A DNA stretch of 7,142 nucleotides from Flavobacteriales bacterium (GCA_015488785.1 WFNC01000196.1:1-7142), one strand, 5' to 3'. Shown: positions 1 through 5,445, counted from the first letter of the stretch. The notes: generated from the letters alone by a model not told the origin. Numbers and translations are program-made.

Positions 1-2
1 TA

Positions 3-812
3 GGAACACCTTCAAAAACGCTTTTTGATGCAGCACATTCCGTAACTAACGCATTAATTACGGATTCTATAAATGTTTATTCTTCATTAAATCACTCTTC
101 ATTTGTTTTGGAAGTTGCTACAAAACTAGCTTCTTTTCCAAATGACATGTCAAAAGACAACGTAGCTGTTTCATTTTGGTACAAATTAGACTCAGATACT
201 TTATTGGACGGCGGTTTTATAGAAGTATCTTACGACAGAGGTCAATCATGGTATAATGTTGTCGAAGAATATGATACAATTCCATATTGCAGTAGTTGCA
301 TAGGAGGTTTTTTCCATATGGATAATTTGTATTATTCAGACACACTTTTTGACGGAACTGCTGGCTTGTCTGGATCTGTTCCCGAATGGAAAAAAGCTTC
401 AATAGCTTGGATATGGAGTGCTCCTATAAAAGCGGCTCAAACAAGAGACACCATTTTCCTGCGGTTTAATTTTATAAGCGACAACATTCAAACAAATAAA
501 GAAGGATGGATGATAGACGACATAAAGATTACATACGACGATTTCTCTAGTGTAGAAGAAAATAAAATGGCGGATTTAAAAATCTACCCCAACCCTATTA
601 AAGCTAATTTAACAATTGAAATAATCGAAGAGTTAAATTTTAAAAACCCTATTAATTTTCGAATAGTTGATTTGGCAGGGCGAACGGTATTGCAAAAACA
701 GTTAAGAAGTAACCGTGAAATTGTAAATACACAAAAGCTAGCCAGTGGTGTTTATTCGGTTCTTGTTTCACAAAATAACACTACAATTTATACACAGAAA
801 ATAATAAAATAG
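3..812 (+). CDS. Secreted T9SS cargo protein, C-terminal part (5' end outside window)
   Basis: The frame is open from the left edge to the TAG at 810-812, giving 269 visible residues; no start lies in the window (a TTG at 108 is internal). The visible N-terminal part looks like a beta-sandwich/jelly-roll of the MAM or lectin-like kind: a GGFIEVSYDRG strand (about residues 70-80) and a GWMIDDI motif (about 168-174), typical of secreted flavobacterial peptidases and adhesins. A CSSC pair sits at about 96-99. The last 80 residues form a type A T9SS sorting domain: IYPNP (about 194-198), a DLAGR turn, LASGVYSVLV and terminal KIIK. In the family, this domain directs export across the outer membrane by the type IX system and is then removed. 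The catalytic or binding function lies in the missing part and cannot be stated. The gene converges on the minus-strand operon that ends at 1282. Confidence 0.85.
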   Translation, partial: GTPSKTLFDAAHSVTNALITDSINVYSSLNHSSFVLEVATKLASFPNDMSKDNVAVSFWYKLDSDTLLDGGFIEVSYDRGQSWYNVVEEYDTIPYCSSCIGGFFHMDNLYYSDTLFDGTAGLSGSVPEWKKASIAWIWSAPIKAAQTRDTIFLRFNFISDNIQTNKEGWMIDDIKITYDDFSSVEENKMADLKIYPNPIKANLTIEIIEELNFKNPINFRIVDLAGRTVLQKQLRSNREIVNTQKLASGVYSVLVSQNNTTIYTQKIIK

Positions 813-984
813 GATTACTGAAAAACACTAAAACCAGTAGCATTATCAAGTAAAATTTCAAATCTTTTGGAATAATATCTTTGGAATAGAATTGGTTCTA
901 CAGGTTTTGGTGTGGATGTAATGAAATTTCTCGTAAAAAGGATAAGTTTTTTTTGTATGTAATGAATTAAAGAATCAAAAACAA

Positions 985-1014
985 CATTGTACATTTTACA
1001 TTGTACATTTTACA
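985..1014. repeat. 14-bp tandem repeat, 2.1 copies
   Basis: The unit CATTGTACATTTTA occurs at 985-998 and again, identical, at 999-1012, followed by the first two bases of a third copy. It lies in noncoding sequence just before an A8 run. The unit contains the palindrome TGTACA. No function is evident; replication slippage is the simplest origin. Confidence 0.9.
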
Positions 1015-1042
1015 AAAAAAATGATCATAGTATTAAACTATG
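1014..1042 (-). terminator. Candidate weak terminator for the seven-gene operon
   Basis: Read on the minus strand, a 6-bp hairpin (CATAGT / ACTATG, 5-nt loop, 1042 to 1026) is followed after four bases by a run of eight T (1021 to 1014). This fits an intrinsic terminator, but the stem is AT-rich and lies about 240 bp beyond the last ACP stop codon. The same hairpin belongs to the first REP-like unit, so its role may be different. Confidence 0.3.
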
Positions 1043-1065
1043 GGGGATTTCTAAATTATGCTACC
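1026..1065 (-). repeat. REP-like unit 1: GGTAGCA foot plus hairpin
   Basis: On the minus strand, GGTAGCA (1065-1059) is followed 16 bases later by a hairpin with a 6-bp stem CATAGT/ACTATG (1042-1037 and 1031-1026). The second unit at 1111-1152 has the same order and orientation. In REP elements handled by IS200-like (RAYT) transposases, a GTAG-type tetranucleotide sits 5' of a hairpin; the match here is to that architecture only, not to a known sequence. Confidence 0.4.
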
Positions 1066-1110
1066 CATACTAGACTCGGTAGAACCGAATAGAATTGGTT
1101 GTGTTGATTA

Positions 1111-1152
1111 TTCATAGCATGACTTGAAGTCATACTATGAATAGTTGCTACC
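1111..1152 (-). repeat. REP-like unit 2: GGTAGCA foot plus long hairpin
   Basis: On the minus strand, GGTAGCA (1152-1146) is followed after four bases by a strong hairpin spanning 1141-1111. Its outer stem is TTCATAG/CTATGAA (7 bp), then one mismatch, then ATGACT/AGTCAT (6 bp) around a 3-nt loop. On the plus strand the hairpin is followed 11 bases later by T8 (1153-1160), so it could also act as a loose terminator for the T9SS gene; the spacer is longer than usual for that. Confidence 0.5.
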
Positions 1153-1160
1153 TTTTTTTT

Positions 1161-1230
1161 GCGTTAGGGATAGAAGCGGCATCCTTTTCTTTTTTCAAGA
1201 AAAGATATAGCGGATAGCCCGCTCGAACGC
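1161..1230. repeat. Folded intergenic element with nested inverted repeats
   Basis: Outer arms GCGTT (1161-1165) and AACGC (1226-1230) enclose GGG/CCC (1167-1169 with 1218-1220), a hairpin CTTTTCTT/AAGAAAAG (1184-1191 with 1197-1204, 5-nt loop) and a hairpin AGCGG/CCGCT (1209-1213 with 1219-1223). GGG/CCC and AGCGG/CCGCT share bases 1219-1220, so they cannot both form completely. On the minus strand GAACG and CGTTC just outside (1242-1238 and 1230-1226) can also pair, competing with the outer stem. From memory, similar GC-rich blocks recur in flavobacterial intergenic regions; this was not checked. There is no T-run on the correct side for an intrinsic terminator of the minus-strand operon. 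Confidence 0.5.
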
Positions 1231-1281
1231 CCAAAACGTTCTTAAAAAATTTACATTTTAGCCCCAAACTACATCCAGAAT

Positions 1282-1536
1282 TTATTTGTTTTTCTCGATG
1301 TATTCTGCCATTGTTTCTACACTTTTAAATACCGTTTGACCTTCTTCGGGGTTGGTTAATTTAATGTTGTAATATTTTTCTAGCAATACGATTAGCTCCA
1401 ATGCATCGATAGAATCTAGTCCCAAACCGTCGTCTCCGAACAATAACGTGTCGTCATTTATTTCTTCAACGGTTAGTTCTTCAAGGTTTAATTCTTCGAT
1501 GATTTGTTTTTTTAACTCTTCTTTTAAATTAGACAT
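1282..1536 (-). CDS. Acyl carrier protein, last gene of the operon
   Basis: This 84-residue acidic helical protein carries the phosphopantetheine attachment motif GLGLDSIDALEL (about residues 37-48) with Ser42 as the predicted 4'-phosphopantetheine site. The preceding LLFGDDGLGLDSID block and the following YYNIKL are typical, in my recollection, of ACPs dedicated to aryl-polyene/flexirubin clusters rather than the housekeeping fatty-acid ACP. It is expected to be cytoplasmic and to carry the growing chain between ketosynthase, hotdog enzymes and acyltransferase. Its ATG lies 2 bp after the ketosynthase-like gene stop, so it is translated from the same transcript. Its sequence differs clearly from the ACP at 4921-5166, so the operon has two non-interchangeable-looking carriers. 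Modification needs a phosphopantetheinyl transferase, not seen here. Confidence 0.9.
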   Translation of the reverse strand: MSNLKEELKKQIIEELNLEELTVEEINDDTLLFGDDGLGLDSIDALELIVLLEKYYNIKLTNPEEGQTVFKSVETMAEYIEKNK

Positions 1537-1538
1537 AA

Positions 1539-2144
1539 TTAGTTGTTATAAAGTTTTAATAAATTTTCTTCTGTTAGCTCTTCTCCTTTGTTTTTCTCGT
1601 TTTCTACGACAAAGAAAAAAGTGTTAATTTCTGTTTTGGTGACATCGACCCAACCGCACAAAACGGCTTTGGAAGTGTTGCACAATAAAAGTTCTATTTG
1701 CTCTTTGATTTCTTTGGCATTAAAGTTAGGTAAAACTAAGAATAAATTCTCGCCATACCATTTATTTTTCAATGCAATTTCGCCCATCAAGATATTGGGC
1801 AAAGTATATACGAATTGCGAGGGGCTTGGATTTCCGTTTTCGATGGATTCTTGAAATTTGAAATCGGAATATTCACTCGATTCGCTATTGGCAAAAAGCT
1901 GTGCTATTTCATCGTCTTCATAAATCGAAAAATCAGTGTTTTGAATGATTAATTCTGAGCCAATAAATGCTGTTTTGGCGAGCAAATCCATTTTATGAAA
2001 CTTAGGATATTTTAGTGCCAACTGACGATAAATAGCGACGATTGTACCTGAAAAACCTTTTTCGTTTTCTTCCAAAACAGTTGCTTCTCCATTGATAGAA
2101 TATGCATTGTTTTTTATGTGGCAATATGTTGTAATAGAACTCAT
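1539..2144 (-). CDS. Ketosynthase-like protein without active-site Cys (chain-length-factor-like)
   Basis: This 201-residue protein matches the short beta-ketoacyl-synthase-like, N-terminal-domain-only family found beside ketosynthases in aryl-polyene and flexirubin loci. The nucleophile region reads FVYTLPNILMGEIA (residues 111-124). Asn117 occupies the position where a ketosynthase has its Cys, like the SVHNA block I recall from the family. No HGTGT or GH..GA histidine motifs are present and the C-terminal thiolase half is missing. It probably has no condensing activity alone and pairs with the ketosynthase upstream, as chain-length factors do. Its ATG overlaps the ketosynthase stop by 4 bp (ATGA, 2141-2144), consistent with translational coupling and a roughly 1:1 partner. 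Fold assignment is moderately secure; the partner role is inferred. Confidence 0.75.
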   Translation of the reverse strand: MSSITTYCHIKNNAYSINGEATVLEENEKGFSGTIVAIYRQLALKYPKFHKMDLLAKTAFIGSELIIQNTDFSIYEDDEIAQLFANSESSEYSDFKFQESIENGNPSPSQFVYTLPNILMGEIALKNKWYGENLFLVLPNFNAKEIKEQIELLLCNTSKAVLCGWVDVTKTEINTFFFVVENEKNKGEELTEENLLKLYNN

Positions 2145-3214
2145 TGCTTTCTTATGATTACTGATGCGTTTCCTCCTCCAAATCCAGATGCTGTTTTTAA
2201 GAATGTTGTAAATTCTACTGGCTCTGTTTTGGTTGTGACATTAATTTTTTCGTCGGTTTCATTGGCTTCAAAACCTAAACTTTTTACAATGATTTGATTT
2301 CTCAATTGTTGCATTGCTATGGTAATTTCGATTAATCCAGCTGCTCCCAATGTGTGTCCGTAATATCCTTTTAGGCTGTTTATTTTTACGTTTTCGAGTC
2401 CTAGACGATTAAAGGCAATTGCCTCCATGGTATCATTAAAAAGTGTGCCTGTTCCGTGTGCCGAAATGTATCCGATTTCTTCTTTTTTTACGTTGCCTAA
2501 TTTCAACGATTTATTGATGGTTCTAAACAATCCTTCGCCTGTTCTGCTAGGTCCAGAAATGTGATTGGCATCGTTTGAAGAACTTCCACTTACATATTCT
2601 AACGGTTTTTTGTTGAATATTTCTTCGTTTTTCGACAATACGATTGCAGCACAACCTTCTCCTAAATTTATTCCTTTTCGATTTCCATCGAATGGTTTTA
2701 TGGGTTGTTTTGACAAGGCGAATAGTGCTTCAAATCCGTAAGTGACAAAATCTGACAGAAAATCTAATCCGATTACAATTACGTTTTCGTAAAGGTTGGC
2801 TCTTATCATTTCTCCTGCTTTTGCAATTCCTAAAACGCCAGAAATACACGCATTTGAAATAATAATTGGTTGATTTTTGAATGGCTTTTCTCCTACAAAG
2901 CGATTGACGACATTTATTAATGCGTTTTCGACTCCTTCGGCAATGTAACCTTTTGTTGAACTAATGATTACTTTTGTCTTAGCGGAGTATAAAATATCGG
3001 AAGAAACGGCTAATGAATTGAAACAATTAGCTAATAATTGTGCATAATCAAATCCATCTTTAAATTTGGCTAAATATAAGGTTTCATCTTTTTTGAAATT
3101 AGCATTTTCTATGGTTCTAATTCCTGTTTTACCTTCGCAAATTGCAGTGAAATTTTCTTCGGCAGAATTACCTAGTGGTGATATAATATTTTCGGCTCCA
3201 ATAAATACTTTCAT
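2141..3214 (-). CDS. Beta-ketoacyl-ACP synthase (FabF/KAS II-like), catalytically intact
   Basis: A 357-residue ketosynthase, somewhat shorter than FabF (about 410). The Cys-His-His triad is visible: Cys123 in IISNACISGVLGI, His253 in ISAHGTGTLFND, His287 in KGYYGHTLGAAG, with the supporting Lys282. The C-terminal FGGGNAS turn (345-351) is also present. It should catalyse decarboxylative Claisen condensation of malonyl-ACP with an ACP-bound acyl chain in the cytoplasm. The start overlaps the thioesterase stop by 4 bp and its stop overlaps the ketosynthase-like gene by 4 bp. Being next to a Cys-less homologue points to a heterodimeric condensing enzyme for a specialised chain rather than housekeeping fatty acid synthesis. 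The acceptor loop around residues 85-110 is divergent, so substrate cannot be predicted. Confidence 0.9.
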   Translation of the reverse strand: MKVFIGAENIISPLGNSAEENFTAICEGKTGIRTIENANFKKDETLYLAKFKDGFDYAQLLANCFNSLAVSSDILYSAKTKVIISSTKGYIAEGVENALINVVNRFVGEKPFKNQPIIISNACISGVLGIAKAGEMIRANLYENVIVIGLDFLSDFVTYGFEALFALSKQPIKPFDGNRKGINLGEGCAAIVLSKNEEIFNKKPLEYVSGSSSNDANHISGPSRTGEGLFRTINKSLKLGNVKKEEIGYISAHGTGTLFNDTMEAIAFNRLGLENVKINSLKGYYGHTLGAAGLIEITIAMQQLRNQIIVKSLGFEANETDEKINVTTKTEPVEFTTFLKTASGFGGGNASVIIRKQ

Positions 3215-3630
3215 TTTGTAAGGTATTTATTTTTCCATTTTTGATAAAAATCTGGATTGTTTAAATCTAATGTTCGCTCTTCTGCTCTTAAAAAAACTTG
3301 TATTGTTTTTCCTGTTGCACAGATTGCCCCTGTTTCGATATTTTCTATTTGGTATTCAAAAATTAGCTTCGCCGCTCTTTGATGAATGTATTTTGTAATC
3401 AGTTTTACTTTATCACCATAATAGATTGGTGCTTTATGATTTATTTCTGATTTTACGATGGGGGTAAAATATCCACTTCCGTAAACATCTAAATATTCTA
3501 ATTCGTATTTTGCTCCAAAGGCTTCTCTTCCATCTTCAAAAAAACGTAAATAATTGCCATGCCATACCACGCCCATAGCATCGGTATCGCTAAAGCGTAC
3601 ATTTAATTCTATTTCTAAAGATAATTCCAT
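3211..3630 (-). CDS. Hotdog acyl-CoA/acyl-ACP thioesterase, 4HBT/YbgC type
   Basis: This 139-residue single hotdog domain is the usual length for the family. The signature is near the N terminus: VRFSDTDAMGVVWHGNYLRF (residues 11-30), with Asp17 at the catalytic aspartate position of 4-hydroxybenzoyl-CoA thioesterase-type enzymes. His24, Asn26 and the following FEDGRE are as in YbgC-like proteins. It would hydrolyse a thioester, releasing a chain from ACP or CoA or removing stalled intermediates. It starts 4 bp after the dehydratase stop and overlaps the ketosynthase start by 4 bp (ATGA). Thioesterases of this type are a regular member of aryl-polyene and flexirubin loci, as I recall them. 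Activity is likely intact; the substrate is unknown. Confidence 0.85.
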   Translation of the reverse strand: MELSLEIELNVRFSDTDAMGVVWHGNYLRFFEDGREAFGAKYELEYLDVYGSGYFTPIVKSEINHKAPIYYGDKVKLITKYIHQRAAKLIFEYQIENIETGAICATGKTIQVFLRAEERTLDLNNPDFYQKWKNKYLTK

Positions 3631-3634
3631 TTTC

Positions 3635-4054
3635 TTAACCTGCTATGACTATTTTCATTTCACACTCCAACAATTTTTCGTCTCCCAAAAAGCTTTCTCC
3701 TTTGACCATTGTGATACTTTCGAAGGTCGTAACTACTTTTATATTTGTAGTGATTGTTTCTCCAATGTTAGGGTTTTTGTAAGCTTTCATTCTGGTAATA
3801 CTTCCTATGAATCCAACTTGTGGTTCTGCTCCGTTTTGCTGTGCTAAATATCCAAATCCAGCGGCACAAGTTTGAGCTATATTCTCCATTAAACCAGGTG
3901 TAGAAAAAACGCCATTTTCGCAAAGAACATTGTCTTTTTCGATTGCAAAATCAGAAGTCAATTCGTTTTCTTCGGCTTGCAATAGGTTACCAACCATTAC
4001 GAAAGGAGCTTTCTGTGGTATGATTTCTAATACTTTGTTTGCTGCTAATATCAT
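3635..4054 (-). CDS. FabZ-like hotdog dehydratase homologue with no histidine
   Basis: The 139-residue protein aligns with the 3-hydroxyacyl-ACP dehydratase fold: IIPQKAPFVMVGNLL (residues 11-25) matches the FabZ LPHRYPFLLVD block. VFSTPGLMENIAQTCA (49-64) matches the helix carrying the catalytic acid, with Glu57 and Gln61 conserved. The HFPG segment that carries the catalytic His in FabZ is absent, and the whole protein has no histidine. From memory, flexirubin-cluster dehydratases share the PGL.EN.AQ block without HFPG, so this may be a family trait rather than damage. It may work with another subunit, or serve a structural or substrate-binding role. Its start overlaps the acyltransferase stop by 4 bp. 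Family assignment is good; enzymatic activity is uncertain. Confidence 0.8.
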   Translation of the reverse strand: MILAANKVLEIIPQKAPFVMVGNLLQAEENELTSDFAIEKDNVLCENGVFSTPGLMENIAQTCAAGFGYLAQQNGAEPQVGFIGSITRMKAYKNPNIGETITTNIKVVTTFESITMVKGESFLGDEKLLECEMKIVIAG

Positions 4055-4920
4055 TGTGTAAAATAATTATAATAGTTAAACCATTGTTCTGGATATTTCC
4101 GAACCATTCGCTCGACTTCTGTAACGTAATCTTTTGCTATTTCTTCTGGTGTTTTACTCTCTCCCGAAGGTGTTTCTGCCGATAATGTATAATGATTTTT
4201 GTTTTCTTTTACTGCAAATACAAAAACGACTGGAACTTTAAATTTAGAAGCAATTAAAAAAGGTCCGTAAGGAAACTTTACGGGTATTCCAAAAAAATCT
4301 AATTCTATGCTTTTCGTTCCTTTCATGTATCTGTCGGCATGAATGGCCACAAACTCACTATTCTTTAACGCATTATTAATTTTTATAACGTGTGTTAAAT
4401 CGTTTTTAATCGGAATCACATTAAATTTTGATCCTCCTGTGGTTGCCTCTACAAAAGCTTTTATTTTTTTGTATTCTGCATCCAGCATTACAACGTTAAT
4501 TGTATTGGTAACTCTATGTTTTAATAAGTTTCCTGCTGTTTCCCAATTTCCAACATGCGCACTTAAAAGTATTGCTCCTTTCCCACTGTCTTTTATTTCG
4601 ATGAGTTTCTCTTCATTGTTAAATGAGTAAGAAATTCGCTTTGCTTTGTTCAATAAAAAAGCATGACGATCGACTAAAGTTTGTCCAAAAATAAAAATGT
4701 TTTTTCGAGTTAACTTTAGGGCCTCTTTTCGAGTTAATCCAATTGTTTTTTGATAAAAATCTACAATTGGTTCTCTCGCTTTTTTTGCAAAAAGAAAGTA
4801 ATAATAAGTTACAAATCGTAAAACGAAATAAACAGGAGGAAGACCTAATATTTTTATTGAAAAAATAAAAAATTTATAACCTAAAAGCGAACCTTTAGTT
4901 TTTCCATCCCATTCAGACAT
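4051..4920 (-). CDS. LpxL/HtrB-type lipid acyltransferase
   Basis: A 289-residue protein of the late lipid A acyltransferase family, normal length. The catalytic HX4E motif is AHVGNWE with His122 and Glu127. HADR at 194-197 and FFGIPVKFPYGPFLIA (209-224) match the family's middle motifs, and YPEQWFNYYNYF (276-287) the C-terminal one. A hydrophobic N-terminal stretch (about 15-45) would anchor it at the inner membrane. In lipid A synthesis such enzymes move an acyl chain from ACP to a lipid; here, between an ACP and a hotdog enzyme, it more likely transfers the operon's own acyl or polyene chain to a lipid or aromatic acceptor. Its ATG follows the ACP stop with no gap (TAAATG), indicating coupling. 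A role in ordinary lipid A synthesis cannot be excluded but fits the context less well. Confidence 0.88.
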   Translation of the reverse strand: MSEWDGKTKGSLLGYKFFIFSIKILGLPPVYFVLRFVTYYYFLFAKKAREPIVDFYQKTIGLTRKEALKLTRKNIFIFGQTLVDRHAFLLNKAKRISYSFNNEEKLIEIKDSGKGAILLSAHVGNWETAGNLLKHRVTNTINVVMLDAEYKKIKAFVEATTGGSKFNVIPIKNDLTHVIKINNALKNSEFVAIHADRYMKGTKSIELDFFGIPVKFPYGPFLIASKFKVPVVFVFAVKENKNHYTLSAETPSGESKTPEEIAKDYVTEVERMVRKYPEQWFNYYNYFTQ

Positions 4921-5166
4921 TTACTTTTTGAATTTGTTTTCTAATAGATCGAAAAAATCGTTGAATGTTACAATATCTTTAAAATCTTCTCCTGTAACTT
5001 TAAAACCAAAACTATCTTCGATTACAACGACTAAATCTACATAGTCTAAACTATCTAAATCTAATGTTTCTTGTAGGTTATTGTCTGGTAAAATTAGTGC
5101 GCTATCAACTTCAAATTCTTCTGATAAAAATTCTTTTGTTTTTGCGATTATTTCTTCTCTGTTCAT
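4921..5166 (-). CDS. Acyl carrier protein, first gene of the operon
   Basis: This 81-residue acidic ACP has the attachment motif LDLDSLDYVDLV (about residues 35-46) with Ser39 as the predicted phosphopantetheine site. The helix II sequence DYVDLVVVIEDSFGFKV resembles dedicated carrier proteins more than the housekeeping AcpP, which typically has DSLDTVELVM. It leads the seven-gene unit and abuts the acyltransferase directly, which suggests that it delivers the finished chain to that enzyme (inference). A TAnnTTTG-type promoter box lies 22 bp upstream. No Shine-Dalgarno is present; an A-rich stretch precedes the ATG, as usual for Bacteroidota. Confidence 0.92.
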   Translation of the reverse strand: MNREEIIAKTKEFLSEEFEVDSALILPDNNLQETLDLDSLDYVDLVVVIEDSFGFKVTGEDFKDIVTFNDFFDLLENKFKK

Positions 5167-5187
5167 TTTTTCGTATTTATAAGGTCA

Positions 5188-5195
5188 CAAAACTA
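5188..5195 (-). promoter_or_regulatory. Candidate -7 box of the ACP operon
   Basis: Minus strand TAGTTTTG matches the Bacteroidota -7 consensus TAnnTTTG in full and would give a leader of roughly 15 nt before the ATG at 5166. The -33 TTG is not clear; only TTC occurs at about the right distance. A second full match, TAAGTTTG at 5282-5275, lies 80 bp farther upstream and also lacks a good -33, so either or both may be used. Confidence 0.4.
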
Positions 5196-5274
5196 ATGTT
5201 TTTATTCTGTAACTAGAAAAAAAACACACTTAAATTATGATTTGTATGGTTTTTTAAATAAAAAAATCTCTCAG

Positions 5275-5282
5275 CAAACTTA
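5275..5282 (-). promoter_or_regulatory. Alternative -7 box of the ACP operon
   Basis: Minus strand TAAGTTTG fits TAnnTTTG completely. No TTG is seen at the expected -33 distance. Use of this box would give a leader of roughly 100 nt before the first ACP. Confidence 0.2.
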
Positions 5283-5335
5283 ACCTTGCTTTGTCTTCTC
5301 TTTTTTTATTTCCCAAAAAGTGGGATAGACTGTGT

Positions 5336-5383
5336 ATTCGTGCATTCGTGGCTACCTTTTCTTTTTGCCACGAATGCACGAAT
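5336..5383. repeat. Perfect 17-bp inverted repeat with 14-nt pyrimidine loop
   Basis: The left arm ATTCGTGCATTCGTGGC (5336-5352) and the right arm GCCACGAATGCACGAAT (5367-5383) are exact reverse complements. Each arm is itself a near-perfect tandem of an 8-mer (ATTCGTGC, ATTCGTGG). The loop (5353-5366) ends in a CTTTTCTTTT tract, and the same 10-mer follows the right arm at 5384-5393. No T-run is placed as in a terminator on the minus strand. It looks like a mobile palindromic repeat of the REP or MITE kind, or a protein-binding site. Confidence 0.85.
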
Positions 5384-5445
5384 CTTTTCTTTTGTGAAAT
5401 TTAATTGACTTTGAAAATGTCGGAATCATTGGCGTAATGAATCAC

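Larger units (their letters stand above)
813..1281. other. Repeat-rich spacer between convergent genes
   Basis: No convincing gene is present on either strand; the longest start-stop frames noticed are about a dozen codons. The spacer holds a 14-bp tandem duplication (985-1014), two hairpins each associated with a GGTAGC foot on the minus strand (1026-1065 and 1111-1152), a T8 tract (1153-1160) and a folded 70-bp element (1161-1230). A 14-bp direct repeat, GAATAGAATTGGTT, occurs at 884-897 and 1087-1100. Both neighbouring genes end here, so terminators and mobile repeats are the likely contents. Confidence 0.7.

Noticed and set aside
217..402. Minus-strand open frame of 61 codons
   Set aside because: It is antisense to the T9SS protein, which has a clear domain and sorting signal.
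813..1281. CRISPR array or RNA gene in the repeat-rich spacer
   Set aside because: The repeats are a two-copy tandem and two unlike hairpins. There are no regularly spaced direct repeats with unique spacers, and no tRNA or rRNA features were recognised.
1588..1854. Plus-strand open frame of 88 codons
   Set aside because: It lies wholly inside the ketosynthase-like gene on the other strand and has no recognisable motif. The minus-strand gene has operon context and family features.
3554..3847. Plus-strand open frame of 97 codons
   Set aside because: It is antisense to the thioesterase and dehydratase genes, Cys/Phe-rich and low-complexity, which is typical of an antisense shadow.
4343..4630. 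Plus-strand open frame of 95 codons, hydrophobic
   Set aside because: It is antisense to the acyltransferase, whose catalytic motif lies in this stretch. The hydrophobicity follows from the complementary codons.
5311..5325. Hairpin TCCCA/TGGGA as terminator
   Set aside because: The stem is only 5 bp, and on the minus strand it is followed by A-rich, not T-rich, sequence.
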